Source of the DNA: Orientallactaga sibirica
Lineage: Eukaryota; Chordata; Mammalia; Rodentia; Dipodidae
Assembly (NCBI GenBank): GCA_036365145.1
Contig: JAEOAD010000005.1
Coordinates: 7,772,501-7,836,500, forward strand
DNA length: 64,000 nucleotides
Direction: 5' to 3'
Each line of letters begins with the position of its first letter. Within the stretch, counting starts at the first letter, position 1. This document shows positions 32,327-43,645 of this stretch, in pieces. Position numbers and translations under genes: made by a program. Under the pieces are notes generated by a model. It saw only the letters and a list, made by a program, of their open reading frames with translations, was not told the origin of the DNA and did no database searches.

Positions 32327-32621
32327 AAATTGTTTTTTATTATGAATTTATGCAGCCATTAAAGAAAATATGTTTATCTTGTATCACTCACAAATTGTGG
32401 AAGCATATAATTTGTAATTAAAGTATTAAAGTTATAAACAGCTATGCACTAAAGCATTTTGGCAATCATACGATTTCCAACAGTAAAAATTAGCCTTTTA
32501 TTTCATAGAACTATGTTTTTTTGTTATTTGTGAAATATTGTGTTTGTGAAATATAGTTTTGTGACTTACAAATAGGCTGATTAAAAACCTTGAACAGAAA
32601 TCCAAGGAAAAAAATGTTAAA
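32327..32621. other. AT-rich unassigned sequence
   Basis: Strongly AT-rich, between a B1 and a DIP. Nothing recognised. Confidence 0.5.
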
Positions 32622-32857
32622 AATAGTTTTTCTTTATTTATGAGAGAGAAGAGAGAGTGAGCAGGAGAGAAAGGGAGAGGAGAGAGAGAGAGAGAGAGAG
32701 TGAATGAGCAAACCAGCCCTTCTGCAACTGCTTACTAAATCCAGACACTTGCACCACTTTGTGCATCTAGCAGTACATGGATACTGGATAATTGAACCCA
32801 AGCCAGCAGGCTTTCCAAGAAAGTGTTTGCAACCACTGAACCATTGCTCCAGCCTGC
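32622..32857 (-). mobile_element. DIP-type SINE, antisense, diverged
   Basis: TTTATTTATGAGAGAG precedes a long irregular GA tract, CACTTTGTGCATCTAGCAGT and a head ending ACCATTGCTCCAGCC. Confidence 0.87.
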
Positions 32858-33139
32858 ACCCCCCCCAAAAATTCTCAGCATAAAGCCTACTTATTGACCT
32901 CTAGATGTTCTTAGCTTGTGGCTTAGACAATTTATCTATAGATAAGAGAGTGGGCGAAAAACTTTGGAACCAGTTATGTCTCTGATCACTCTTGTGGACC
33001 ATATTCCAAGAGCTACAGTGGGTGCCTGACACCACAGACAGTACTGAATCCTCTATATAGCATGTTTCTCCTATTTATATGCTTATGATAAGGTTTGATT
33101 TATAAATTATGCACAGTGTACTTGTTATTTTCTCATTGT

Positions 33140-33480
33140 TCGGGCCAGAAGCAGTTTATTGAAGGAGAGGGTTTTATTTTTGGCTTACAGTTTCAAGGGA
33201 AGTCCTTCCTAGAGGGGAAAACATGGCAGAGGAGGGAAACCAGCGTCACATCATTGCATCAGCAGAGAGGAAGTAGAGAGCTCAATAAATGTTGAGTGCC
33301 TGGCTAGCTTTTTCCTTTGCTTAGAGTCCAGTAACCCAACCCATGGGATGGTGCTGCCCACAGGTTCTCCCTGTGGGTTCTCCCACCTCAACTAACCTAA
33401 TCTAGAAAAATCCCTCACAGACATGACCAGAGATGTGTTTCCATGGTGATTCTAAATCCTATCCCATTGACAAGCTGAGA
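33140..33480 (-). mobile_element. URR1-like non-autonomous hAT element, antisense
   Basis: Landmarks in order: AGAGGGTTTTATTTTTGGCT, ACATCATTGCATCAGCAGAG, CAACTAACCTAATCTAGAAA and CCTATCCCATTGACAAGCTG. They follow the rodent URR1 element read in antisense. The family name is from memory. Confidence 0.6.
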
Positions 33481-33529
33481 GTAACCATTACATGCAGTAA
33501 TGCATGTAATGCAGAAATTCACAATCATA

Positions 33530-33750
33530 GGGCCTGGAGAGCTGGCTTAGCAGTTAAGCACTTGCCTGTGAAGCCTGAGGACCCCGGTTTGAGGCTCGAT
33601 TCCCCAGTACCCACAGAAGCCAGATGCACAAGAGGGTGCATGCATCTGAGTTCATTTGCAGTGGCTGGAGGCCTCAGTGTGCCCACTCTCTCTATCTGCC
33701 TCTTTCTCTCTCTGTCTGTCGCTCTCAAATAAATAAAGAAAAAAAGAAAT
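33530..33750 (+). mobile_element. DIP-type SINE, sense
   Basis: Starts GGGCCTGGAGAGCTGGCTTA and has AGCCAGATGCACAAGAGGGT and a CTCTCTGTCTGTCGCTCTC end before the A-rich tail. Confidence 0.92.
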
Positions 33751-35153
33751 TAACAGTAACAAATGATAGCAGAAACAGCAATTATAATGATAATATTGTG
33801 TAAAAAAATGACCAACATCACTTCTCTGGCCTTTGAGGCCATTATTAAGTAAAGTAAGGGTTGCTTGAATATAAGCATTGAGGTGTTCAAGCTATTGTTC
33901 TAATAGCCAAGATGGTTGCTAAGTGATGAATAGGCAGGTAGTCTATACCAGGTAGTCTATAGAGGTTGAATGCACTGAACAAAAAGATGAGTCCAATCCA
34001 GGAGGGAGCAGAGAGTGGGAGATTTTATCATTGTATGTGATCAACATACAATGTAAAGCTTATGAGGGGTTTTGTTTCTCTCTGGATTTTTTTTTTTTTC
34101 CCACGAACTACTTTCAGTCTCTAGTTGACCCAGAGACTCAAATCATGTGAAGAAAACTTCAGGCGAGGCGAGGACAGTAATGACTGCCCGTGGAAGGAAG
34201 AAACACGCAGCTCTGACAATGTCCCCAAGTGGGGAGCGGAGAGCCACTTGTCTCAGGAATTTCTGAGAGCATCCTTGGACCCCAGTGAAATGTCTGCTTG
34301 CATAAACACAATTGAACGGCGGAGAAAAGCTGAAAGCACGCCCAGTGGCTCAGTGCCATTCACAGGTCACTTGCTTTTCATTTCACCCACCAGAGGCTCA
34401 TTGTTCTCTGTGAATATGCCCTTCTGTGGAGGAGCGCCTTCCCTCCCTCTTTGATCTTTGTCCTGTCTCCAGGTAGCAAGGCAAAGCCCCCAGGAGATTT
34501 TAACATTAAGCAGAACACTGCGGTGCCACATCAAATCTCTATGCCACTAGGCTTCACGGTGTGTAGATACAGGTTTCGGGTGACTTGGTTGTCTTCCGTC
34601 ACCTGCAATCACTAGTTCGAACTCCACCCCACACTCTTTATGCAGCATACTAGATTCCTACTAGAAGCCAGGTAGGGCTGTTTCTGGGAAAGCTGAACTT
34701 GGTCCTGCAGATGGTGGTTCTGTGTAGATGCAGCCTGGAGTTGCCGAACTTTTTTTTTTTTTTTTTTTTTTTTCTGAAAAGAAGGCCTTCGGTTTGGACT
34801 TTTATGTGAATTTTTCTGAATTTTTAAAGGTAAATTAATGTAACATTTAAAGTGTTATCAGTCAGACACAAAACTTTGTGGGAAAAATCTGGCTTATATA
34901 ATTGAATCTGTTAACCCAGCCCCCACCTATCTCTGAAATGTACCCCCTCGCTACATGTTCTCCATTTTTCCTGGCTTGCTTTTAATCAAGTATGTGTTTA
35001 AAACAAGGATTTCTATTAAGACACAATTTCAAGATACAGCCCAGTATAATCCTGCACAATAATCTATCATATATAATAGTAGATAATAATATTTCTTTGG
35101 AAAGAAGTGCCTTTCTCAAAAGTATCCCACTATTTTAGTTCAAACAAGGGCAA
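33751..35153. other. Unassigned intergenic sequence with a less AT-rich island
   Basis: 34110-34490 is richer in GC than its surroundings and has open frames on both strands (109 and 66 residues), but no domain I recognise. A long T run lies at 34750-34773. No SINE is present. Confidence 0.5.
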
Positions 35154-35235
35154 GGGCTGGAGAGAGCTGAATGGCAGAGTACTTGCTTAGCATGTGTGAA
35201 GTTTGATCCTCGGCATCAAAATACAAAACGTAAAA
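35154..35235 (+). mobile_element. ID-like tRNA-derived monomer, sense
   Basis: GGGCTGGAGAGAGCTGAATG, then GCAGAGTACTTGCTTAGCAT and TTTGATCCTCGGCATC, an ID layout with A and B box positions. It lacks the DIP body. Confidence 0.65.
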
Positions 35236-36126
35236 GCCTTGGAATCTGTAACACAACAAAATCAAACTATAGTTAGTATTGTTCATTGATTCCTTTCTTT
35301 CTAAGCTATTAAGCCTGGGGAAAATTTATAGGAGTATAACTCAGATTAAGTAAAATATAATTATGGTTGTATATACGGCACAGCAATAATCAAATCAGAA
35401 ATAGAAAAGTCAGAATGAACTTTGTAGATCAGGAGAAATAATTTTGACAGCTTCTTTAAAAATTTTATTTACTTATTTATTTTATTTTTTGTAGTACTAG
35501 GAGTTGTACCCAGTGAACATTTATTTTTTTCAATAGACAAAAATCATATATATGTTAGTACCACATGCTGTGGTATGTCAGTCATTTCTGTGGCAGACAT
35601 GAGTAAATGTTCCCAGAGGAACTCCTTTGTGACGTTCCTGGCTTCAGTGCAAACACTGGGTGAGGTACGCAGCTATCCTTGTTACAGGTCATCTCCTTTT
35701 ATGTCTGATGAACATCTAAAGAGCCCGAAATTTACCTTTGGGTAATGAAATTTGGAGGCAGGTATCAATTTGGGATCCCTTTTCAGCTTTAAGTTGGTTT
35801 TGTGGCATAAGCTTTATGCCGATCAGACTGGGGAAGGATGGGAGAATGCCACTCCCTGCCCCCCTTCCCCGAATGTCAATTCTGAAGGATCCTGGGGCTC
35901 TCACCACCTCCAAGAACCATACTGTCTGACAGCTGGCTCCTGTCATTCTCAGGGAGGCCTCGAACACTGATGGTTTCTCTTGGGCCCCTTTTCAGCCTCG
36001 AATCTTCTATTCATCGTCAGCCTTGAAATTGTGGGTACTTGAACAGATCACCATTGCTCTGTGGAAGATTGTCTGCGCTCTCAGCTCAGTAGCCATCTGG
36101 GAGCATGAGCCATCGCCGAGGTCCCC
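35236..36126. other. Unassigned intergenic sequence
   Basis: Mostly unique. AGTACTAGGAGTTGTACCCA near 35493 may be a short antisense ID remnant. Otherwise nothing recognised. Confidence 0.5.
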
Positions 36127-36473
36127 GTGGGCACGGCTGCTTCTTTTATTGTTGACAACGTCACACAAGTGTGCAATGCATTTTCATCATACCCACCACC
36201 CGCTGACCTCATTCATCACGTCCCCCCCACTCCTGATAAACCCTTCCTGTTTCCCCTTCCGCTTTCTTGGTTTTCTCATTTTGTTTATGGGTTCATTTAC
36301 TTATTTTTAGTGACCCACTGAGTTAAATTAAGGCTGTTTGCATGAGCACAGGTGGATGGTTATTTACTGGTCTATGTGTAATGTGACTCCCCCGGACCCC
36401 CTAGAAACCAATAACTGCTAATAGCCTCTTCGGAAAGAGCAGGTCTCCTAAGCCCTTCCCCCATCTTTTCTTA
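36127..36473 (-). mobile_element. L1 3'UTR fragment, antisense, left part
   Basis: GTGACCCACTGAGTTAAATT and AGAAACCAATAACTGCTAAT correspond to GTGACTCACTGAATTAAATT and GTAGCCATTAATTGCCAAA in the L1 at 24600-24722. Confidence 0.75.
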
Positions 36474-36706
36474 AAAAAATATTTATTTACTTATTTATTT
36501 GAGAGCGACAGACAGAGAGAGAGAGAAAGAGGAAGATAGATACAGAGAGAATGGGTGCACCAGGGCCTCCAGCCACTGCTAACGAACTCCAGATGCATGC
36601 ACCACTTGTGCATCTGGCTTAGTGGATCCAGGGGAATCGAGCCTTGAACCTGGGTCCTTAGGCTTCACAGGCAAGCACTTAACCGCTAAGCCATCTCTCC
36701 AGCCCC
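36474..36706 (-). mobile_element. DIP-type SINE, antisense, nested in the L1 fragment
   Basis: TATTTATTTACTTATTTATT precedes the GA-rich stretch, CACTTGTGCATCTGGCTTAG and a head ending AAGCCATCTCTCCAGCCC. L1 3'UTR text lies on both sides, and CCCCCATCTT occurs on both flanks (36463-36472 and 36711-36720) as the target duplication. Confidence 0.93.
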
Positions 36707-36990
36707 CGTCCCCCATCTTTGAGAGAATGTGGATGGGCCCAGTCGTGTGCAGGAAGCCACAGCCCCTATTAGTCCATGAGTATAATGGCCAAGTCATGTC
36801 CAGAAGATGCACTCTACAGGAGTCCTCTCCATCCCTCCACTGTTACAGTCTTTCCACCCCCTCTTCAAAAATGTTCCCTGAGCTTTGGAGGGAGGGTGTA
36901 TATAGCCTATTAAGGGCTGAGTACATACCACATACATATGTCTACATTAAACTCTGCCTATTGCACAATTAGTTTCTTCACTCATATAAC
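36707..36990 (-). mobile_element. L1 3'UTR fragment, antisense, right part
   Basis: GAGAATGTGGATGGGCCCAG and GGCCAAGTCATGTCCAGAAG continue the L1 text of 36127-36473. Related text occurs at 24760 and 24835. Confidence 0.75.
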
Positions 36991-37101
36991 ATGGAGTGGT
37001 TACCCGAATGAATGTGGTCATTTTGTAGAGGAGTTTTCTTTTCTTGACACCTACCTGGAGTAAAAGAAAGGGTGGGGGCTTCCATTAAGAAACCAAACGA
37101 A

Positions 37102-37295
37102 GCCAGGCATGGTGGCGCATGCCTTTAATCCCAGCACTGGAGAGGCAGAGGTAGGAGGATTGCCATGAGTTCAAGGCCACCCTGAGACTACACAGTGAAT
37201 TCCAGGTCAGCCTGAGTTAGAGTGAGACCCTACCTTGAAAAAACAAACAAACAAAAAACAAAACAAACAAACAAAAAACAAAACAAAACAACAAT
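37102..37295 (+). mobile_element. B1 SINE, sense, with long A-rich tail
   Basis: GCCAGGCATGGTGGCGCATG to ACCCTACCTTG, followed by an (AAAC)n-like tail to about 37295. Confidence 0.93.
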
Positions 37296-38532
37296 AGAAA
37301 CCAAATGACATAATTGCTGAGGTTTCACATTACGGAGATGGGCCTTGGGAAAAACTTTTACTCTCCAAACCTACCATGCTCTCCCCATTTCTCTGACAAT
37401 GCTTGGAAGAGAGGGCCTTCACTAAACAATTTGGAAGGATTGCAGCCCACTCTGCAGAATATTCTGTCTGAGGACAATTTTTGTTGTATTTGGTGATTAA
37501 TCTCTGAAAGACTCCATTTTACCAACATCAGAGCAGTTGTAGAGATCTTGGTAGTGGTGGGCAGGCACACTGACACCTAAAGGCAGATAAAGACGGTGGA
37601 GCAAGCTGCAAAGAAAATGAGAACAGCTCCTTGTTGCAAAGTCCTTGCTCCCTCCTTCCTTCCCTCCTCCCTCCTCCCAGTGATCTGTTCAATAACTGCA
37701 ATAGAGGATTAAAGTATTTATGTTAGTCTTGGCACTATTGGGGCCAACTTGTTCCTTGAATTTTTGAAGTTCTAGGAATCCTATTTGTTTCACAACTAAT
37801 AGGAACCAGGTTTGAGCTCCTTTCCGTGGTCACCCAGTGCCGCACCAGCAACGACGAGCCATGCGAATGAATCCTTATTCCTGAAGACTTTCTAGTTGAG
37901 AGGCAGAAATGACCACGTACCAGATGTGGTGTATCAAAGCTCGCGTGTCTGTCCACATGGTGTGGTTTACTGGGTCAAGGTCAATAAAGCCACATGGTCA
38001 GGAAATACTTTTCTTATAGAGAAATGTTGCACACAATGATATTTGTTTTGTTTGGAGTTTGTCCTAAGCCATGAAAATACTCAGTTGAGCCCTTCAGCTT
38101 CAAGATAGTGAAGGTTTCTTCTTGCCATGTTTCTCTTTTAACATTTAGGGAGAAGTTTCTGAAATATTCTAACTCACTGTACAATTACTGATTGACAAAG
38201 CAGAGCTTTGCAGTGAGTGAAAAATCCGTCTTGAATCAGCTTCTGCAAGCAGCGCAGACCCAGTAGCGAACACGTTAGCAAAGATCTTGCTCATTATTAA
38301 GAGAAGCATTTTGTTTAAGGGAGACAACTTGCTTTCCCTCAAACTGTCACAACTGTGAAGGCTATTAAAGTAACATTTGTAAGAAGGGCACATTGCAGTT
38401 ATTCCAATGACCACAATGTTCTTACTAACATGATTAGTAGCATGTAATAAATGATAATGAAAGAAGGAACTTAGTGGAATTTTGTTTTCAAAAGTCATTG
38501 CTGATACTAGAAATCTAAATGTGGCCTTAATT
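37296..38532. other. Unassigned intergenic sequence
   Basis: About 1.2 kb with no SINE. A minus-strand open frame covers 38169-38651 but runs into the neighbouring SINE and shows no domain. The sequence at 38160-38530 is a candidate conserved block by appearance only. Confidence 0.5.
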
Positions 38533-38547
38533 AAGAAGTGGTTTGCA

Positions 38548-38754
38548 GGCTGGGGAGATGGCTCAGCAGTTAAAGCATTTGCCTGTGAAACACAAGGATA
38601 CAGGTTCAATTCCTCAGTACCCACATAAGCCCACTGTACAAGGTGGCACATGTATCTGGAGTTGGTTTATAGTGGCTAGAGGTCCTGGTGTGCCCATTCT
38701 GTCTACATATCTGCCTCTTTCTCTCTCAAGCTAAATAAGTAAAATATTTTTTAA
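38548..38754 (+). mobile_element. DIP-type SINE, sense, with target duplication
   Basis: Starts GGCTGGGGAGATGGCTCAGC. AAGAAGTGGTTTGCA (38533-38547) and AAGAAGTGGCTTACA (38755-38769) flank it with two differences. Confidence 0.9.
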
Positions 38755-38769
38755 AAGAAGTGGCTTACA

Positions 38770-39611
38770 CAACCCATGGCCATTTGGATTGAATGGGCCA
38801 GACTGGAAAAACGGCAATTCAGGGTAAGTCCTACCCCCCTTGGTGAGGCACAGGGGATCAGGAAAACACAGAGTCAATATACTGGCAGAGTAGCATGATG
38901 CCAGGACTGTGGCCTTGGAGGCCACTAATGCATTGCAGTGAAACTAAGACCATCCCAGTGTCCTAAGACTGAGCTCAGGACGTACCACACACATGAATGA
39001 CTGAAGTGATCACCCAGTGACTATTTGGGCACATTTACAGCTCTAGATAGAAGTGGAATTTTTATGGTCACAATCCACTTAAATGGTATTGACATGCGGT
39101 GGTGAGCAAGCTGGGGTCAGACCTGCTTGATATGGCTTCAGGCAATGATGTCAGCAGTTGTGTGCTAAATAAATAAATGAGAGATTCCTTCAATGCCCAG
39201 TTACACAATCGGATGCAACTACCTCTCTCCATTTGCTGTTTACAACAAGGTTTCTACAATTACAGGGGAAAAGGCAGATTAAGTCCACCGGAAATTACTT
39301 GCTACGCTGGAATAAGTGAAACACGTGCTAAGAAAAGTCTCCGGCCACTGGGAAGCATTTTAGAATGAAGTCTGAGACCGCAAGGAGTTGGTCCCTCTCT
39401 CTTCTGCTTTCCAGAGCACACCATCAGTCATTATGTTGTTAATAGTAGTTATCATTTATTGAGGGCTTTCTGTATGCCAGGCACTCATTTAAGGTTTAAA
39501 TATATTTGGTTCTTTATCCCTGTGGGGTCATTTCAGATATTTTAAAAGTTTTAAATATGACTTGAAATTGATTCAGAAATGGATTAAGAAGGGTGATTAA
39601 GAAAAATAAAC
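38770..39611. other. Unassigned intergenic sequence with an L2/MIR-like piece
   Basis: Unique sequence. TTATTGAGGGCTTTCTGTAT followed by GCCAGGCACTC at about 39455-39485 looks like an old L2 or MIR core. Confidence 0.45.
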
Positions 39612-39825
39612 TTGTAGGATGTAGTGGTGCACGCCTTTAATCTCAGCACTCGGGAGGCAGAGGTAGGAGGATCGCCGTGAGTTCCAGGCCACCCTGAGAC
39701 TACATAGTGAATTCCATGTTAGCCTGGGCTAGAGTGAGACCCTACCTCAGGACCCCACCCCCAAAAGAAAGAAAGAAAGAAAGAAATAAAGAAAGAAAGA
39801 AAGAAAGAAACAAACAAACAAACTT
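39612..39825 (+). mobile_element. B1 SINE, sense, with (GAAA)n tail
   Basis: GTAGGATGTAGTGGTGCACG to GACCCTACCTCAGG, then AAAG and AAAC repeats to 39825. Confidence 0.9.
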
Positions 39826-40018
39826 GGGCTGGAGAGATTGCTTGGTTGTTAAGGTGCTTGCTGGTGAGCCCAACAGTCCGGGTTCAAATCCCAGTAACCA
39901 TGTAAAGACAGATATACAAAGTGGCACATGCACCTGGAATTCATTTGCAGTGGCCAGAGGCCCTGATGCATCCAATCTCTCTTTCTCCTTGAAAATAATA
40001 ATAAATAAAAAAAGAAAA
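39826..40018 (+). mobile_element. DIP-type SINE, sense, diverged
   Basis: Starts GGGCTGGAGAGATTGCTTGG directly after the B1 tail. AAAGACAGATATACAAAGTG is a variant of the AGCCAGATGCACAAGG block. Confidence 0.87.
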
Positions 40019-40405
40019 TGAGAAACTTAAAAGCAAGACTCAAACAAATGCTTATACACCAATTTCTAAGTGGCACTATCCATAATAGCTGAAAGGGTGA
40101 AAAAACCCAAAGCTTGTCAGTGGACGAACTGTGGTGAATTCAGATACTCCAATCTGGCTCACTCAGCCATGCAAGGAGCTGGGCACGGACACAGGCTATG
40201 ACGTATATAGATGAACTGAAAGTTGTTATGATAAGTCAAAAAAAAAAAAAAAAGCCCAGCACAAATATTACATATTTCATGATTTCACTTATGTGAAATA
40301 TCTACAGTAAGAAAATCCATAGAAACACAGTAGATGGATGGTTGTCAAGGTGTGGAGGAGGTCGAAATGGGGAGTGACTGCTGCTGGGCATGGGGTTTTC
40401 TTTCC
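40019..40405. other. Unassigned intergenic sequence
   Basis: Unique sequence with an A run at 40240-40254. Nothing recognised. Confidence 0.5.
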
Positions 40406-40643
40406 TTTTTAAATTTTTATTTATTTATTTATTTATTTGAGAGACACAGAGAGAGAAAGAGGGAGAGAGAGAGAGAGAGAGAGAGAATGGGTGCCCCAAG
40501 GTCTGCAGCCATTGTAAACAAACTCCAAATGCATGCGCTACCTTGTGCATCTGGCTTACGTGGGTCCTGGAGAATCGAGCCTTGAACCGGGGTCCTCAGG
40601 CTTCACAGGCAAGCGCTTAACCAGTAAGCCATCTCTCCAGCCC
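40406..40643 (-). mobile_element. DIP-type SINE, antisense
   Basis: TTTATTTATTTATTTATTTG precedes a GA tract, ACCTTGTGCATCTGGCTTAC and a well-preserved head ending AAGCCATCTCTCCAGCCC. Confidence 0.94.
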
Positions 40644-41089
40644 AAGGGCCTTCTTTCTGAGTGATGACAATCCTCTAGAACAAGAGTGAGGCAATTGCTC
40701 AAAGCTGTAAACGTACAAGTGTCCTGGGATTGCTCACTCTGAGGTGCTTAATCCAATGCGATGCAAACTTGTCCTCAATTTTAAGAAAAGGAGAAACCAA
40801 GTGGAATCGTGTAAAAGGAGTCTAACTTTCCGCGCTCTTGCTCCTCGCACCTCTTCGTCTCCGACTTTGCGTATGCTTCACAGGTGCAGTGTCCATGAGA
40901 TGAGCGGCTGGGCTGTTCTCACGTCGGGTCTTATACAAAATTCATCGTAACAGAACGGCATTTTAGGCCCACCTCATCGCCTGCTGTCAGGCTTTGTTCC
41001 TCCATCCTTTATCTTTGTTGCATTTCCCCCCCACAAATGGATCATCTGTCTATCCATCCTCTATATCTCTCTCTTTTAAAAAGCGTTTT
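40644..41089. other. Unassigned intergenic sequence
   Basis: Unique sequence without repeat or gene signature. Confidence 0.5.
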
Positions 41090-41242
41090 GGTGTATCTGT
41101 ATGTGGTACATACACAATGTGCACAGATGTCATGCCCCATGGACGCCTGTTTAGAGACCAGAGGAAGAAACCAGCTGACTTCCTCCATCACGCTTCTACC
41201 TTACCTCTCTGATTACAGGCATGTGTGGCCATACCCAACTTT
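41090..41242 (-). mobile_element. B4-like composite repeat, left part (interrupted)
   Basis: GTACATACACAATGTGCACA, AGACCAGAGGAAG and ATTACAGGCATGTGTGGCCA follow the same order as 12233-12476. The element resumes at 41515 after a DIP insertion. Confidence 0.5.
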
Positions 41243-41514
41243 TTAATTTCATTTTTTTAATTATTCTTTTTATTTGAGAGAGACAGAAAAAGAGAGAGAC
41301 AGAGGAAGAGGCAGAGAGAGAGAGAGAAAGGATGGGCCAGGACCTTTTCAGCCTCTTTGAATGAACTTCAGATGTGTGCGCCCCTTGTGGTCAAGTGTGG
41401 CATTGTGTCCTTGCTTCACTTTGCATCTGGCTAAACGTGGGACCTGGAGATTTGAACAAGCGTTCTTAGGCTTCTCAGGCAGGCGCCTTAACCGCTAAGC
41501 CATCTCTCCAGCCC
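41243..41514 (-). mobile_element. DIP SINE subfamily with extra internal segment, antisense
   Basis: Has the DIP head AAGCCATCTCTCCAGCCC, but between CGCCCCTTGTG and CATCTGGCTAAACGTGGG it carries about 35 extra bases (GTCAAGTGTGGCATTGTGTC and on). It is shared in outline with 57084-57334. CCCAACTTTTTA on the left and CCCAGCTTTTTA on the right flank it as a target duplication. Confidence 0.88.
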
Positions 41515-41602
41515 TACGCCCAGCTTTTTACGTGGGTACTGGGGCTCAGACTCAAGTCCCCATGCTGGCTCAGCAAGCACCGAACCAGCTCTTTGGTCTC
41601 TA
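41515..41602 (-). mobile_element. B4-like composite repeat, right part
   Basis: ACGTGGGTACTGGGGCTCAG, then CAGCAAGCACCGAACCAGCT completes the element begun at 41090. Confidence 0.5.
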
Positions 41603-41835
41603 TTTTATGCATCTCTCTATAGAACATAAATTCTATGACAGGAGGAACTTTATTGTTTTTATTCAGGCCTGTGCGTGGTGCACACCTGGTGAAGGGATGG
41701 TGGGTAACATCAGTACTAAGTCTTGATTTTCTTTTGCATTAGGCATGATGGGTCCTGTATTTCCCAGAGTTTCCAGAAAAGACTGATATACACAAATAAA
41801 GCAAATGTAAACAAAGATGTGTGGGTACAAAGAAT

Positions 41836-41883
41836 TTTAAAATATATATTTTATTTTTATTTACTTATTTATTTGACAGAGAA

Positions 41884-41919
<36 letters not shown>

Positions 41920-42068
41920 TGGGTGCACCAGGGCCTCCAGCCACTGCAAACGAATTCCAGACGTGTGTGCTCCCTTGTGCATCTGGCTAACATGGGTCCT
42001 GGGGAATCAAACCTGGGTCCTTTGGCTTTGCAGGCAAACACCTTAACTGCTAAGCCATCCCTCCATCC
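41836..42068 (-). mobile_element. DIP-type SINE, antisense
   Basis: TTTATTTACTTATTTATTTG precedes the GA tract, CCCTTGTGCATCTGGCTAAC and the head CTAAGCCATCCCTCCATCC. Confidence 0.92.
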
Positions 42069-42114
42069 ATGATATTTTCTTATTATAATATATTGGCCCA
42101 CATGATTGTGGACT

Positions 42115-42412
42115 TTAGTAACCAAGATCTGCAGTCTGCATGCTGGAGACCAGCACAGCTGAACAGCTGAGAACAGGCATAGAACAATGTTCTAGCTCAA
42201 GCAGGCAGGCAGAGAAGACTTCAGAGGAGCTCCTTCCCTCCCACTGCCGTAGAGATGCGGCTCAGGCCCTCTGCCCAGGCCCGCCGTGCTTTCCTCGCCA
42301 TGATGTAGCTTCCTCTAGAAACTATGAGGCTGCAATAAATCCTTTCCTTCCACAATTACTTCTGGTTGGGTGTCTTGTCCTGGCAATGAGAAAGTGACTG
42401 CTACAGAATTCA
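42115..42412 (+). mobile_element. hAT-type non-autonomous repeat (URR1-like), sense, tentative
   Basis: The right end GCAATAAATCCTTTCCTTCC, ACTTCTGGTTGGGTGTCTTG and CAATGAGAAAGTGACTG resembles the 3' end of rodent URR1-type elements. The left end is not defined. Confidence 0.5.
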
Positions 42413-42419
42413 ATCTTCT

Positions 42420-42536
42420 TTAGTTTTTGAGACACAGTCTCAATTTGCAGCCCCTGTTATCCTGAACCTCATGGCAAATCTCCTACTTCAACCTCCTGAG
42501 TGTTGGGGTTACAGGTATATGCTATTGTGCCCAGCT
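42420..42536 (-). mobile_element. Old B1/7SL-like monomer, antisense
   Basis: TTTTTGAGACACAGTCTCAA, then CTCCTGAGTGTTGGGGTTAC and GCCCAGCTT. It is clearly more diverged than the other B1 copies. Confidence 0.65.
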
Positions 42537-43422
42537 TTCTCCACTATGTGTGCACGTTTTCCTTGAATGGAAGAGCTGCATCCGTCTTGAGGAGGGTGCT
42601 ATGTAAAGTAATTTATTTTGGACAAAAAAATCTTCTTGAATGTACCCAGAGGTTTGTTTAAACAACTCTAAGAGCATCTGATAGCCCAGTCAAATTGAAG
42701 CATAAAATTAACCATTACAGGTGCTATGAAAAGCATACCATTTTCTAAGGAAGAAGGATATATTTTAGTTACTTTTCCTGCTGACATCCAGAATGATATT
42801 ATAACAGAGATGATGCCTTTGGAGCAAAATAGAAGACATATCTAATTGGCAAGATGAGGCAGGTGAACAGATAGTAAATGTCCGAGAGGAGGAGGCTGCA
42901 GTGTTATAGCGGAAGGCAGAGCCCTGAGGGAGCCATTAGAGTTTATGTGTGATTGTGGCTCTTTCACAGGAGAGGATTTTAGTAAAACTCTCTGGGTCTT
43001 GGTTTTTTCATTAATAAATTTAGAAGGGGAGACGAGATAGTCTGTGATCCTTTCTAAACGCATTGTGCACACATGTGCGGCACAGGGAGAGACTGCCGTG
43101 CCTCAAAGAAACGGAAACAACAACCTCTGCCCAGGTCAACTCACTTCCTCTCCTCCAATTCTGAACATGTAAAAGGTCAAAAGAAGAAAATCCTCCAAAT
43201 CTAAAATTGTGCTTCTTGGGACAGTTTCTGAAATGTAGACATGATATATAATGATATGTATGATATATATTATATACTATATATATGTATATAAAGAAAA
43301 GTGGTGAGGTAATGAAGCTTGATAAATTAATGTAAACTTTTCAAGAGGCTTAAACTATTTCTGAAGGCTGATGAGATCTTACATGAGTCATTCAGCATAC
43401 CCATTTGCAAAAATATATATAT
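42537..43422. other. Unassigned intergenic sequence
   Basis: About 890 bp without SINEs. Contains an AT dinucleotide tract at 43238-43297. Nothing else recognised. Confidence 0.5.
43238..43297. repeat. AT-rich (TA)n-like tract
   Basis: Imperfect ATATAT/GTATAT sequence, largely self-complementary and able to form a cruciform. Confidence 0.85.
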
Positions 43423-43645
43423 TTAAAATCATATTTATTTATTTGAGAGAAAGAGAGAAAATGATGAAGAGGAGAAGATAGAGAGAAGAAAAATGGGTGA
43501 GCCAGGGCCTCCAACCGCTGCAAATGAAGTCCAGATGCATGAGCCACCTTATGCATCTGGCCTTAAGTAGGTACTGAGGAAACAAACCAATGTCGTTAGG
43601 CTTTGCTGGCAAGCACCTTAACTGCTGATCCATCTCTACAGCTCT
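43423..43645 (-). mobile_element. DIP-type SINE, antisense
   Basis: TATTTATTTATTTGAGAG leads to ACCTTATGCATCTGGCCTTA and a decayed head ending GATCCATCTCTACAGC. Confidence 0.88.

Noticed and set aside
38169..38651. 160-codon minus-strand open frame
   Set aside because: Its N-terminal part is DIP SINE sequence and the rest shows no known motif. There is no promoter or splice support.
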